From: Cryptomeria japonica
Taxonomy: Eukaryota; Streptophyta; Pinopsida; Cupressales; Cupressaceae
Length of the DNA: 64,000 nucleotides
Direction: 5' to 3'
NCBI RefSeq assembly: GCF_030272615.1
Contig: NC_081410.1
Span: 221,145,415-221,209,414, forward strand
Within the stretch, counting starts at the first letter, position 1. Every line of letters begins with the position of its first letter. A program made the position numbers and the translations under genes. Under the pieces are notes generated by a model, which searched no databases, was not told the origin of the DNA, and was given only the letters and a program-made list of their open reading frames with translations. Of this stretch, positions 46,219 to 58,880 are shown piece by piece.

Positions 46219-48890
46219 AGAGCATTTTGTATGCATGTCTTTACATTGTTATTTTGGACTGTGTCTTGGATGGCTCTTGGTAGCCAATATTTTGGACATC
46301 ATTGTACTCTGATACATGTATATTTGTGGCGATATGATATGATATATGAGGAGATTCCATATTTTATGCTGATATGCATTTTGATGACATGTATGGATGC
46401 TTATGCAGGATGATGATTTTATGATTTTATGCTTAGATGGATAGTTGTACTTGCTTTATGTATGTGTTTATGAGATGATTCCTATATGCATGTTTTTATG
46501 ATGATTTGTTTTTACATGATGTCTATATGCATATTTTATGATGTGATGCTAATATGTGGATGCAGGTTGATATGCATGAATGATCTATGTATGTAAATGC
46601 GATGATGATTATATGTATGCATAATGAAATGATGATGATGTTGGTACTTGGGATTTTATGTTTTAATGAGATAATGAGATAATGATGCTAATGTAATGTG
46701 TTGAATGAATGATTTATATATGTAAATGCATCTATATGTTTGTTAGATGAGTGCAATATGGATAAACAAATGCAAAGTACAAATTTTTAAATAATGATTT
46801 CTAAATGAATGCATATGGATAATACACAAACCAATATGGAAACAAATGGTTTTTATTATGATTCTAAATGGCAAAAAAAATATGATGAAGTGAAATGATA
46901 ATGCAACTCATGAATAAATGCACCTTAATGCAATTAAAAAGTAGAATGAATGCATGTTGGTAATGAATCCTAAATGAAATGAATTGAATGAGTATAAAAA
47001 TATACTAATTGGATAAATGAATTCACTTAACTAACGGATAGATAAATAGATGTATGCAACGATAAATGATGATAAATGATGATTGGTAACTGACATTAAA
47101 TGAATGCATAGTAATGGTTAATACAATCAAGGACAATTTATCATATGAATGAATCTAAATGTCATGATTTATGAAATGATGAAATGATATAATAAGACTA
47201 ATGCCAATAAATGATAATGAACTATATGTAATTTTATGCAACTAAATGCACTCGATGCAAATGCAACTAAATGTAATGATGATGATATGATCATGATAGA
47301 TGAATGCAAGGTTGTTTAGACTTTGCATGATGCACTGATGATGTATCAGAGTACTCCATCGTGATTGTATTCAAGACCAATTCAATTTTCACATAACTAC
47401 TCATATTAACTTTGTTCACACTTGCACACAAAACTATGTATATGAATAATGAATGAATAAATGGATAGGCGATATGCAACAGAATGCTATATAAACAGAT
47501 GAGATGGAATGACGATCCATAGTGCTTTATTTTCATCATTGAACTTTTAAAATGTTGTAAGAAAAATACAAGCAACTTGACATAATGATTCAAGATGACC
47601 TGAGTATTCCCTACATGAATTTCGATATAGCAAGTTAATACAAGCAACTTGATATAATGGATCAAGTTGACCTGAGTATTGCTTGCGGAACAGACAAGGA
47701 TTATCTCCTTTCATGCATGACTTGGAATGTCCTCCTTGATCTTTTGCTCATCATATCCTGAGACAAGTTCATACCGTAGTAAGAGATAAACCAATATCGA
47801 GTTTGGATGAGGTAGTAGGAACCAAAGATGGAGCATGGTACCTGCAAGCAAACAACATATATAAAGAATAAAGAATATGAACCCTCGATAATGGTTCATG
47901 CTCATATGGTTGAGGTATACGTTATAGTCAGCAAGCCGTAGTGATCTATAACTGTATTTTGCATAAGATCATGTAGCTTAGTGAACTTCCCACGTAGACA
48001 CCATTAGTACATGCCCCAGAACTTCATCGGAATAATTCGCAGAAGATACATAAACAATGTTGTAGGAACCTGATATGAATAAACTATAAATCAACCAAGT
48101 ACTTGATAGCTTAAACAAAATTTTCTTGTCAAGGAAAATGTCATTTTGTCTTTGTTTTGGTAAGGAAGGATGCATCCTTTTTTAAGACATATGGGTGTGT
48201 TGATGTTGATTGTTTCGTTGATCAGATAAGTGGTCATCATTTGGAGTGTTTCACAATGTTTGTTTGGTATCTTCCTTAAAAAACGTATGTACAGTGCGTT
48301 GCCATGTTTTTGATTGTTTTTTGATGTTTTCTAATGTTTTTTGATTTTGTGAGATAGTTTGAATGTTTTTGGTATTTTGAGAGACAATTTTGAATGAAGA
48401 CCCAATGAATCACAAGTAATGCAGAATCCACTTCCATCAAATAGGTTAAGGGTATTGCCCCCAGTTTTAGGCATGACTTTGAAAAAGCGGGATGCAAGAC
48501 GCATGAAATACTATCCTTGATTGCAGATTAATAACAAGTCATGGTTTGGACGGATGGACGAGTGAATGAAACGAACGTGATAGCAACAGGTCTGAAAGAC
48601 AATGGAGCCACAACCTTTACGAGTGGCACCTATTTGCCAGGTTTTCACCATCACACTTACCCAAGGTGCCACCGGAGTGGTTGTTCACCGTTTGGATGCA
48701 TGATTTTTCTTTACTTTTTTTATTTTTTTGTATTTTCTTCAAGACATTTATCTGAATGTTTTTGGTGTTTGTGTCGATATGTATGGGAGCCTGATGCTCT
48801 GTATAGCTTATGTATAAAACCGTTTGAGGTGTATGTTGTTGATCGAATCTGCTAGCGGTTCTCCTTCGGAAGTAGCCAACTGGTATGCCC
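46219..48890. other. Low-complexity region between PMD gene and integrase of C
   Basis: 46400-47300 is a patchwork of ATGATG, AATGAATG and TATGCATG words without coding signal. At 47566 and 47638 a block of about 45 bp (atacaagcaacttga...tgacctgagtatt) occurs twice, 72 bp apart. 47700-48890 is unremarkable AT-rich sequence leading into the degraded integrase C-terminus. No gene is supported. Confidence 0.55.
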
Positions 48891-49881
48891 TGGACCCAAA
48901 TACAACAGTAATAACATATGGACCTAGCCAATTTGATTCAGACTTTCCCTGATGTTCTCAGTTGGGTTGGTTATGAGGATTTTCTCAAAGAACAAGATCA
49001 CCTACCTCGAATGTACGAGGTCTAACCCGATGATTATAGCTTCTTCTCATGTGCTATTGATAGTCCTTGAGGTGATTGTATGCTGCTTGTCGCTTCTCAT
49101 CAAGTAGCTCTAAATCTTGGAGATGGGATACTTTGTATGCTTCATCATCTATGAGATTGTGTAAGGAAACCCATAGAGATGGTATCTTGACCTCAATAGG
49201 TACGATAGCTTTTGCACCATAGACCAGTGAGTAGGGAGTTGCGCCTGTAGGGGTTCGTATGGTAGTTTGATATGCCCATAGTGCTAGATTTAATTGAACA
49301 TGCCAATCATGAACGGCATCATTGACTGTCTTCTTAAGGATTCTTAATGTGTTCTTGTTTGATGCTTCAGCCTGACCATTTCCTTGTGGGTAATAAGGAG
49401 TGGAAAAGCGGTGTTGGATGTGAAAATTCTCACAGAACTAACGGACATCTTGATTTTTAAAAGGAAGCCCATTATCTGTGATGATGGACATGGGTACACC
49501 ATATTGGCAGATGATGTAATTAAGGATGAATGAGGCGATCTTCTTGCCGGTGACTTGGGTAAGTGGAACAACTTTGATCCACTTTGTGAAGTATTCGATG
49601 GCGGTAATAATGAATTTGTGGTTGTTGGATGAAGATGGATGGATTTTACCCACAAGGTCGAGTCCCCATTGACAAAAAGGCCATGGTGTTGTGATTGGTT
49701 GAAATTCTTGTGCCGGTGCATGTATCAGGTCTCCATGAACTTGGCATTTCTTGCTCTTTCTGACAAAGTAATAGGAGTCTTTTTCCATGGATGGCCAATA
49801 GTATCCAGTGTGCAGGAGTTTCTTGGATAGTGACGAACTGCTTGCATGAGTTCCACAAATTCCTTCATGTACCTCTTCCAA
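48891..49881 (-). pseudogene. C integrase
   Basis: The His pair lies in HEGICGTHAS near 49870. The zinc Cys pair has lost one Cys (RKSKKCQ). The core keeps WGLDLVGK, IITDNGLPF and GNGQAEASN, so all three catalytic acids are present. A stop at 49438-49440 (just after NQDV-Arg) interrupts the core, and reading goes on to RPRTFEVGDLVLRENP near 48980, followed by more stops. There is no chromodomain. Confidence 0.87.
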
Positions 49882-49889
49882 GGCCTTTG

Positions 49890-50560
49890 TTATCTCATCA
49901 TGTTCCAGACATCGAAGGAGAGTACCATCAAGACTATGTTGGTATAGGATTTCAGCAATAATGGTATATCGAGCGGTTTGGCATGTTGGTTATTTGATTG
50001 GTCAGGTGGAAGTGTGTGATCGCGGAGGTAAGTGTAGAACTTACCGTACCATGGGGATTTGGGACCAATAAGGCGACATATAATCTCAAATTCGGGGATA
50101 TCATAAGTGGGAATCCAAATTTGTTCGACCAAGAACTCGTAGCATGTTGAATTCTGTGGAAGATCTACGAGAGATGCAATAGTAGCCATAACGTCAGCAG
50201 CTCGATTATGATCTCTGGGTATCTTCTCAAAGGTGATAGTAGTGAATGACGTTTTTAATTTGTCCATCATTTGTTTGTATGGCATTATTTTTTCATCCTT
50301 GGTCTCATATTCATCTATTGCTTGTCAAATGACCAGTTGGGAGTCGCCATATACTTGTAGTTCTTGTAACTTCCATTGTATGGCTAGCTTGAGTCCTATG
50401 ATCAAGGCCTCGTATTCAGCTATGTTGTTTGTACACGAAAATATGAGCCTGTAAGACTTCGGGATGTTGTCACCTTGAGGTGTGATAAACAAAATGCCTA
50501 CCCCCGAGCCATGCCTAGTGTATGAACCATCAAAGTATAGTTTCCATGGTTGTGCTGTTG
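49890..50560 (-). pseudogene. C archaeal-type RNase H
   Basis: PWKLYFDGSYTRHGSGVGIL, IFSCTNNIAEYEALIIGLKL and LQVYGDSQLVI hold the Asp, Glu and Asp of the second RNase H, and HNRAADVMATIA the last Asp. One stop follows QLVI at 50325. It sits between the retroviral-type RNase H and integrase, the standard Tat arrangement. The domain resembles archaeal/plant RNase H and is thought to have been acquired by an ancestor of the Tat lineage. Confidence 0.88.
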
Positions 50561-51936
50561 TGATCATGAATATCTCTTCATTTGGAAAATTGGAAATGAG
50601 AGGATGATCACCTATGAGGGGAGCATCGGCCAACTGATCTGCAATAACTTGGCCTTTGATAGCCTTACGATCCACATACTCGATGTCAAATTCACTTAGA
50701 ATCATCACCAGTTTGGCCAAGTGGCCTGTCAGTGCTGCTTTACTGAGTAAGTATTTGAGTGGATCAATCTTTGCAATTAGTTGTACTTTATGTGTTAATA
50801 GATAGTGCCTCAGTTTAGTGGCTGCCAAGATTACTACTAGGCAAGCTCGCTCAATATGTGTGTAATTGAGTTCATAGCCAACCAGTGTGCGAGAGATGTA
50901 GTAAACAACACACTCTTTCCCTTCTGCATTGTGTTGTGCCAATAGTACACCCAATGTTGTATTTGTTGTTGATATATAGAGTAGTAAAGGCTTACTCAGA
51001 TCTGGTGAGATCAGCAATGGTGTATTTATGAGATAGCCTTTAAGAATTTGGAATGCTTGTTGGCATCTGGTATCCCATTCAAAGTGGATGTTTTTGTGTA
51101 ACAGGTGTGTAAAGGGGTGACACGTATCTGCCAGTTGTGCAATGAATCTTCAGATGGACTGAAGTCGTCCTTGCAATGTCCTGAGCTGACTGATATTCTT
51201 GGGAGGTGGCATGTCCATGATTGCTTTGACCTTGGCAGGATCGACCTCAATTCCTTTGCTTAAGACAATGTATCCTAGAAGCTTCCCTGAGGTTACTCCA
51301 AAGACACATTTCTTTGGGTTGACTCGAACATGATATTGTTCTAGTTTGTTAAATATTTTCTCTAATATTTCCAGATGACCTTCTCTTATTAGTGATTTTT
51401 CCAGTAAGTCATCAACATAATCTTCCATTATAGTATGCATCATGTCATGGAAGATGGTGGTCATTGCTCGTTGATAGGTCACTCCTGCATTCTTTAGACC
51501 AAAAGGCATTACATTCCAGCAGTATGTTCCCCATGGACATGCGAAGGTTGTCTTATGTTGATCCTCTAGTGCGATCTTTATCTGATTGTATCCTGAAAAG
51601 CCATCCATGAGTGAAAGCATGGCATGTCCTGCTGTGAGGTCTACTATTATGTCAATGTTTGGTAGGGGAAGTCATCTTTAGGACATATCTTATTAAAATC
51701 TTTGAATTCAGTACAGATACGGATGCCCCCATTTGGTTTGCCGAGAGGCACAATATTGGATATCCAATCTGCATAATCAATTCGTCTGATAAAACCAAAT
51801 CTAGGAGTTTATTAAGTTCTGCTTTGACTAGTACTGCAATCTGAGGATGCATCTTGCGAAGCTTCTTCTTGATAGGTTTGGCTCCTTCTGCTACGGTGAG
51901 GTGATGCATTAATAAATCAAGATCAAGCCCAGGCAT
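50561..51936 (-). pseudogene. C reverse transcriptase and RNase H
   Basis: 51936-51652 starts the RT (VAEGAKPIKKKLRKMHPQIA) and loses frame where the NxWVSNIV region should be. 51620-51150 has SLMDGFSGYNQIKIALEDQ, MPFGLKNAGVTYQRAM and the intact catalytic motif DYVDDLLEKS. A stop and frame change at about 51150 precede the connection. RNase H is at 51017-50600 with YYISRTLVGYELNY, HYLL and QVIADQLADAP; its first Asp region is degenerate (LYISTTNTTLGV), as is common for the inner RNase H of Tat elements. Confidence 0.88.
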
Positions 51937-52095
51937 GTCTGCGTATGACCATGCGAAGTTGATCTAACGCTTCTGGAAGAACTCTACAAACTTAGGTTGT
52001 TCCTCTGGAGTTAAAAGAGATGCCAGATGTATGTGGTGAGGATTTTCAGGAGTCCCCACATTGTATTCTTTTGTTTCCTCAATGAGAATTGTCAA

Positions 52096-53110
52096 TCATT
52101 CCTGTTGTGTACTAGAAGGGAGAATGTCAAACCTTTCATCCTCCAGTGCCTCAGAGAGGTTTTCACCATTGGATACGCTCTTTCTTTTTACTTTTGTGGG
52201 ATCAAACAGTGCCACAGTGTGGTTTTCACTGGAAGATCCATGTTTTATTGTTATATTTTTGTAGCTGAAAGGTTTGGCGTCCACCCCGAAGTATGTTGCG
52301 CTATTAAGTTCTATGGCGAATCCATCTTTGTGATCCCCACTTGGTATGTTATCCCGTAGTTCCAAATAGTCAATGATTGCCTCATCATTTTGGAAATGGT
52401 CAAGACATGGGGGATTAGGTTGGTTCCATTCGATAAGTTCATGATGGATAATAGGTATTACCTCATCGATTAGGTTAATTCTGTTAGATGTGTCAGTGAG
52501 GGTTAAGACGTTGTGGTGAAGGTCGTTGATGGTACTCTCCCTGTCAGAATCAGGTGTAGGATGTGACATAGGGTCTGTGGAAGAAGTTTCTAGCTCAGGA
52601 ACCCAAGAGGTCTTTATCTGTGCTTCTCCGTTAACAGGGATGTCTTTGTGAGGTGGGGGTGGTGATGTGTCTTCCTCATCTGAAGTATTAAGTTGTATGG
52701 AATCAAATTCCCACTCATGTGAGTCAGTTTTTGAGTCACTTTCTAGTAACCGGTTACTGTACCATATTGGGATATCCTTTGAGTTAAACACTGCAGGTGT
52801 GATCGGCTGATGGACCTTTGTAGATGAAATGATTAGTGTTGCAGGAAGGATTATGGGGATCAACGAATCTGATATGGGTTGTATCGGTAGTGTTGACTCT
52901 GCTGCTTTTGCTGGAATTGCCGGTGGTGTTGATATTGTTGTGGGTCCTGATATAGCTGCTGCTACTAATGGTGCTATTGATGTTATTGATACTGCTGATA
53001 GGGTTTGCTGGTTTGATTGGTGGAATGATTGGTGTCGTAGATGGTTTTGCTGGGATTTTTGACCTCAATGGGGCAGTTGCTATGGTGTTTGATGTTGCTT
53101 TTATAATCAA
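52096..53110 (-). pseudogene. C protease-RT linker
   Basis: Two overlapping ORFs in different frames (53110-52784, 52863-52096) contain Ser/Asn/Ile-rich low-complexity sequence and then a moderately acidic region (ESDSKTDSHEWEFDSIQL, GFAIELNSATYFGVDAK). This is where Tat elements carry a poorly conserved linker. No enzyme motif is seen. Confidence 0.55.
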
Positions 53111-53230
53111 AGGTGACCTCTTTGTAATAGGCTGATATAGTGGTTTGCTGGGTTTTCCTTTGAATCTGAGCTTAGGAAGAATCTCCTTTTGAAAGCCTAG
53201 GCTAGTGTTATCTTTGGGTTTTAATTCTGG

Positions 53231-54253
53231 CTATAGCAATTCATGTCGTCCTTGCTTGCAAGGTCCCAAAGCACACTGACCATCATAACCCATTCTTTGC
53301 ATAATGAGAAGGCCTTTTCCATACTGATCTGTGGGAAGCTTAGCTTGCAGAATGTCAGTGGTGATGGGATCTTTATAGATCCATTCTGCTAAGTCCTCAT
53401 CTCTGGTCTCTTCTTCTTGACTCTTTCCAAGGATGAATGGCGTCAAAGTACATGTTGGCTTGATCAGTGGTTGTTGAAGTAACCATTGAGGTTTACCTTG
53501 AGTTCTAGGAGAAGTAGGCATTTGTCCCACACAAAAGAGTTGGCTCAAATTGTACTCCCCAGGACCTTCCTTTGTTATCTTCAGCTTGAGCTTCTCTTGT
53601 TTGGGTATAGTAGTGTTTGAACTAGAAAGAGAGGCTGGACTTATGTATGATGTGGAGGAGATGGCGTCTCTATTGTTGGGAACGGTAATCTCTGGTTGAT
53701 GACTGATATTATGATAATATGCAAAGGGGTTTGCATCGCCCAGGATTGTAATTTCTACACCATTATGCGGGAACTTGATACATTGATGGTAGGTGGATGG
53801 AACGTCTTGCATGGCGTGTATCCAAGGTCTTCCTAATAATAAATTGTATGGCAGAGGAAGGTCCAGAACTTGATAGATGATGTGTTTCACCACATGACCT
53901 GCTCGAATTGGTAGCACCATAGCTCCTTTGGATGAACGCTCTGCATCATCATAGGCTTTGATTGTGATTTTCTTGCGGGGATCCACTGATTCAATTGCAT
54001 ATCCCAAAGTTGTGACTAATTGTAGAGTACATATATTCAGGCCTGCTCCATTATCGATCAAGACTCGCTTGATCTTATGTTGGTTGATAAACCCTTCAAT
54101 GTATAGTGAGGCATTGTGAGGTTGCTGGAAGGATGCGTTGTCACTTTCAGAGAAAGTGAGACAAGGTGATGACCTTAGGTTTCCAACCATAGATTGGAAC
54201 TGATATGTATTTAGGTTTGCAGGGATTGACGCCTCTTGGAGAGCTTGATCCAA
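53231..54253 (-). pseudogene. C aspartic protease region
   Basis: A 340-codon ORF. KIKRVLIDNGAGLNICTLQL (about 54075-54020) is the active site with DNG in place of DSG/DTG, a form seen in Tat elements. LPYNLLLGRPWIHAM at about 53850-53800 is the second conserved block. The C-terminal YGKGLLIMQRMGYDGQCALG block resembles a G-patch-like motif. The frame is shared with 54583-54323, separated by a stop. Confidence 0.82.
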
Positions 54254-54599
54254 GATTGTTTTATGGGATGGAGATAGGCGTAATAGCTCTAAGATAGATA
54301 TCAGTGCGGGTGTTTTGTCTAACTATTCCACAAGGTTATATTGCTTTGGGATAGATGGGGTGCCTTGTGGAGCTGCTTTTATGGTAATCTTGTTGTGACG
54401 TGTAACAACATTGCAAGTGGAGCTAGGATTTTTTATGGTTATAGTTGCAATCTGTTCACTGGCATCATATAGGTGATTCATAGTGTAATTATACACGGCT
54501 TGCGTATAATCAGTAGTATATGTGTTTCTCCCTGAAGTGGAAGGACCCCTTTGATCATGTGATGGAAGTGGATTTTTAAACATGAGATGATCATTGTTT

Positions 54600-56096
54600 G
54601 TTTTTTTTGGGTCATGTCCTTCGATTTCAATTTCACCTCGGTCAATAAGATCCTAAATAAGATCTTTCAATCTGTGACAATTTCTTGTCTTATGTCCCTT
54701 CCCTTGATGGAAATCGCAATGGTTAGTATCCCTCCACCATGAAGGTTTGACTTGAGGTTCATAATTTGATGTTTTGGGTAAGGTAACCAGATTTTGAGAA
54801 ACCAACTGACGTAACACTGTTTCGATGGGTTCCCCTAAGGGAGTGTATGTTTGTTTTGCTTTAAAATTTTGCTGACGTTGTCTGGGTTCCTCTTGAGATG
54901 TGTTGCGTCCTTGATTTGGAGGAGCAAGTGTGTTATTCTTGGGTGGGGGGTTTTATCCTACAAATCGTACCATAGGTTGTGCACTTTTGATAGTTCTTGA
55001 ATCCACAACCCTGTCGTTGACGATTTTTTTGTTTTTGTTCCAGAAGTTAGGCTTGTCACTATTGAAGCATCCTTAGCTCATTGTATATCTTGATAAGCCC
55101 TTTTTTATGAGAGTCCGCTCACATTTTAAGCCTTTGGTGATCATGTCATTGAAAGAGTCTGTGTCTTTTACGTCTAGGTGAAATTCCATTTCGTCATTTA
55201 AGTTGGAAATTAATATTTCCACTAGTTCGTGTTCAGGTAACTGAAGAGAACGTCTTCTAGACATTTGACGCCATCGTTGCAGAAAAAATGAAAAATAGCT
55301 CACCTGGTTTTTGTTTAGTGTTACATAGATCAGCCATTATGATATCACGTTCAATGTTGTGTGAGTAATATGCCAGGAACTTCTGGATGAGTTCTTCAAA
55401 TGTCCTAATGCCACCTGGTAATTGGGAAAACCATGATGTGGTTGTTCCTCCCAAGCTTTGGGGAAAAAGTCGCATTAGGTAAGTATCCTCGTATGCCACT
55501 TCGAGGCAAGCTAAGTGGAATTCTCTAACATGATCACGAGGATCTCCTTTTCCTCTATACTTTTCAAACTTGGGTGTTTCAAACCCTTGCGGAAAAGGTG
55601 GCATATGAAGATTCTTATCAAAGGGATAGGGACAAATGTTATTAAGTGAAAATTGATTGGTTTTTATACCACTATGAAGTTGTTGGGCGAGATTTTTGAC
55701 TTGTTGCGGCAACATGTCTATGTCATTTGGAGGAGGAGGAGGAGGGGGATTACCTTGATGAAGGTGATATCTGATGTGATCTCGACCTCTTTCATCCTCA
55801 TTACGACTTTGGCATTCTAATGCTTGTCTTAGTTGTGCGACATCAAAGTCAGAGGGTAGTTTAGTCCCCTCTTGAGCAAGTTTTAAAAAGTGAGCATCCA
55901 CATTGCTCCTGAGTATTTCATCAAAAAGTCTATTAAAGAGAGGGTTGTGTTATGCCCTTTCTATTGTTGTAGGAGTAGGAGTACTTGGATTTTCATCATT
56001 TGTGTTTCCTCCAAGGGCTTCTTGGAATTCATTAAGATTTTCCTCCTCTTCCTCTTCAATTTCTTGTTGTCTAGACCTGGACCTGGTATGAGCCAT
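54600..56096 (-). pseudogene. C Gag
   Basis: Start ATG 56096 (MAHTRSRSRQQEIEEEEEE). A TAA at 55950-55952 interrupts the N-terminus. 55901-55257 has a Pro run, FEKYRGKGDPRDHVREF, RLFPQSLGGTTTSWFSQLP and a FEELIQKFLAYYS block. A frameshift near 55290 leads into 55303-55073 (RRSLQLPEHELVEILISNL). The knuckle-like CDFHQGKGHKTRNC lies near 54710-54670. The gag core and knuckle match Tat-type Gag. Confidence 0.85.
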
Positions 56097-58213
56097 TTTG
56101 TTTATAAGTTTTTGTTGAAGTTGGGTGAAAATGATGATGAGTTGTTGATGAAATGAGAGATTTATGTTTGGTGAAGTGTTTTGCATATGGATCCCTAGCA
56201 CTAAAGGTAAATGTTACCAAAGTCATTTCTTGAATTGCTTGTTGTGTTAGATTGACAAAGTTTGATGTGATAAGGTTTAGAGGAATCTGAGATGTATTAC
56301 AGATGCAACTACCTAGTAATGAGAGGATACACTCATAGACTAGTTTTAACCTACGTAGAAATGTCTCTTAGGATGAGTTTATCCTAGATTTAGAGACACT
56401 CTAAAAAGTGATGTGTTTGTGTTTGATTCAAGCAATATTTTGAAATAGAACTTAGGACAAAAACCTTTTGATGTTTCCAGAGTTGGAATGGATTTGATGA
56501 GATATGAATGTGATAATAGATGAAATATGAACTTCAATAAAAGCTTTGTGTCACAAAAGGAACAAACTCTTTCTCTTCTTGTTTAGGGGTTGTTGTTTCT
56601 TCCCTAGCTAAGTTATATGTGATACAAATATCTAGAAAGAAGGTAGGATTGATCTTGCCTCCCTTATTTTTATGATAACTCAAAGCTCTATATTGAGTAA
56701 AAGCTCTGCAGTTTAATGATTCTGGATAAAATTCATTTGATTTCCCTTGAAGGTAAAGACGCATGTGACCTAAGAAGGTTCTATGAGAGACAAAGATTTG
56801 TCTATTAAGATAAAAGAATTTCCTCCTTTTGATAAGAGCCTTTGAGCTCAATGGTCTTTTCTTCAAGTTGATGTTTTGATGAAGATTCTCCTTTCTTAAG
56901 ATGTGAAGAATGGTCATATAGTTTGATACTTTTGTTGTTGCTCTTTGTTTTTGATCTTTTTGTGTTTTGAAAATGTGTGTGTTGGATGAATACTTGTGTT
57001 GGATTTTGGATTCTTATGATGTTTCTTTGACAAGAAAACAAAGCAAGCACACAAACACAAGAATGTTGCCTCAAAAGGCACAAGTAAGTATGGGTCTAGA
57101 TCAACCCAATCTTTTGAACTTTTAATGACCCTTTCCTTCAAATGTATTTTAGGTGTTTTTCCAAAGCCTGAAGTCAGCTCAATTTGCACTGGTCTTGACT
57201 CAAAAACACTTCAAACACTTTTTATCCCTAAGGTCAAATGGCCAGTTGCAATAATTTCAGCCCACATCTTGATATTTCTTTGACTTTGGTACTACATACC
57301 TTATGAATCCCGTCGTGGTAGGTAAGGATGTGATATACTAAGTCTTGCGTGATTATAACAAATAGATGATCCCTATGATGGGGGCGTCACCACTTTTATC
57401 GGGCTACAAGTAACCTTTCAAAAAGCTATGTTTCTACTCAAGGAAATATGTGTGGTGAGTATCTTGGGAGCAAAACCATATATGCTCTTGCACTGAATTT
57501 ATCACAAATATCCTCAATCAATAGAACGGGTGGGCTACTACTTAAAGGTGTTTAGTAATTTTTGATGTTTTTGGACATAAGTTCATTCTGTAGTGACTCA
57601 CTTAAGAGCCTTGTAGCTTGTGGTGGGGCCCATTTGTCCTTTCGGCAAGTTACACTGTAGGAACAGCTATACCCAAGGCTACAGCTTTCGCTCTCACATG
57701 ATTTCTATAGCGGCTCGAAGGATTTACTGCACAAGGTCATTCCCAAGAGTGATGTGTCTCTTGGCAGGCCTCTCTTAAAAAGATAAAACTTTTAGTGTTA
57801 CTAACACTTTTCTCTTGCGCCTAGGACCATGAAAGCCAAGGGAGAGGATAGTGTGTGTTATAAGTAGGACCACTCGACCAACTCTTTTGCACAAGTGTGC
57901 CAAACACAAAATACACTTGTTCTTTTTAACTTGTCATTGCAATGATGTTTTATCTAATTGGAGATGTTGCTCCAGCAACCATGATGTTCTTTTTAACTTC
58001 AAAGGAAAAATGTTGAGTAAACTAGAATTTGAAATCCTGGTCAACTTAATGAAAAACATGTTTGCATGAAGTAAAATCATTTTTGCAAAATTGAGACAAG
58101 TTGATTGTTCTTTTTACTTGCACAATAAGTTGAAGTGTTGATTGTGAATTTTTAAATTGATGCAAGAAATAAATTTTACCTTGTTAATTTTAAGCACCAA
58201 AAGAAAAATGAAG

Positions 58214-58391
58214 CCTAACTTGCAAGAAATAAAGTTTGATTGTAAGTTTTAGAGCACCAAAAATGAAGTGAACCTAACTTGCAAAGAAATAAAATTTGAT
58301 TGTAAGTTTTAGAGCACCAAAATGAAGTGAACCTAACTTGCAAAGAAATAGAATTTGATTGTAAGTTTTAGAGCACCAAAATGAAGTGTTT
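58214..58391. repeat. Three 59-bp tandem repeats in C leader
   Basis: Units begin cctaacttgcaa at 58214, 58273 and 58332 and continue ...gattgtaagttttagagcaccaaaa. They are nearly identical. Confidence 0.92.
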
Positions 58392-58530
58392 TTTATTTTT
58401 AAGCCAAAAAGAGTTAGTTTAAAACCTGCACATGAAGCAAACAGTTAGTAAAATTTGACCATATGGTGGGCTTCCACAAGCCTTAAAAAAATGATTTTAT
58501 CAGTTACAAGGCCTTTTTACAATGTTCTGT

Positions 58531-58800
58531 TACAATAGCGCTTCTCTGTGTAAAAACAAAAGCGCTACTTAACACAAACGCGCTACAATAAAGACAAAGG
58601 CGCTAAAGGAAACGATTTTTACAACAATACAAAAGCGCTAAGATAGAAACACAAGCGCTAACTAATTAACAAAAGCACCAAACTACTAGCAAAAGCACTA
58701 ATTCTTGGACAATAGTGATATTGTAAGAACAAAATCGCTATAATACCAAAAACAATAGCACTAAAGTGCGAACAAAAGTGCCAAAGCGCGACCTATGTGT
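58531..58800 (-). repeat. AGCGCT-centred repeat in sense leader of C
   Basis: On the minus strand, about a dozen degenerate TAGCGCTTTTGT / TAGCGCTATTG copies, like those at 43711-44010 on the plus strand. Confidence 0.85.
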
Positions 58801-58858
58801 CAAGCTAAATAGTCAAAAAGTTAGTTTTGGTAAACAAAAAAAATGTTGTTGGGTGCTT

Positions 58859-58878
58859 GATTCACGTCGAGTTCACCA
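58859..58878 (-). other. Primer binding site of C
   Basis: The minus strand reads TGGTGAACTCGACGTGAATC, 2 bp inside the 5' LTR. The tRNA is not assigned. Confidence 0.7.
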
Positions 58879-58880
58879 AA

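Larger units (their letters stand above)
56097..58858 (-). other. Long leader of C
   Basis: A 2.8-kb untranslated leader between primer site and gag. The overlapping ORFs at 56534-57189 are AT-driven and I do not call them. It includes 59-bp tandem repeats (58214-58391) and the AGCGCT repeat (58531-58800). Ogre-type elements have similarly long leaders. Confidence 0.6.

Noticed and set aside
47291-47665. 124-codon minus-strand ORF
   Set aside because: Lies in low-complexity repeats and includes the 72-bp-spaced duplication; no conserved blocks.
52784-53110. Independent Ser/Asn-rich gene
   Set aside because: Low-complexity linker between protease and RT of C, overlapping the next ORF.
56534-57189. 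Two or three overlapping minus-strand ORFs in the C leader
   Set aside because: No similarity to each other or to known domains, Lys/Phe/Ile composition of AT-rich DNA, no good start context.
58531-58800. CRISPR-like array
   Set aside because: The repeats are short, degenerate and irregularly spaced in a plant retrotransposon leader; no cas genes and the wrong kind of organism.
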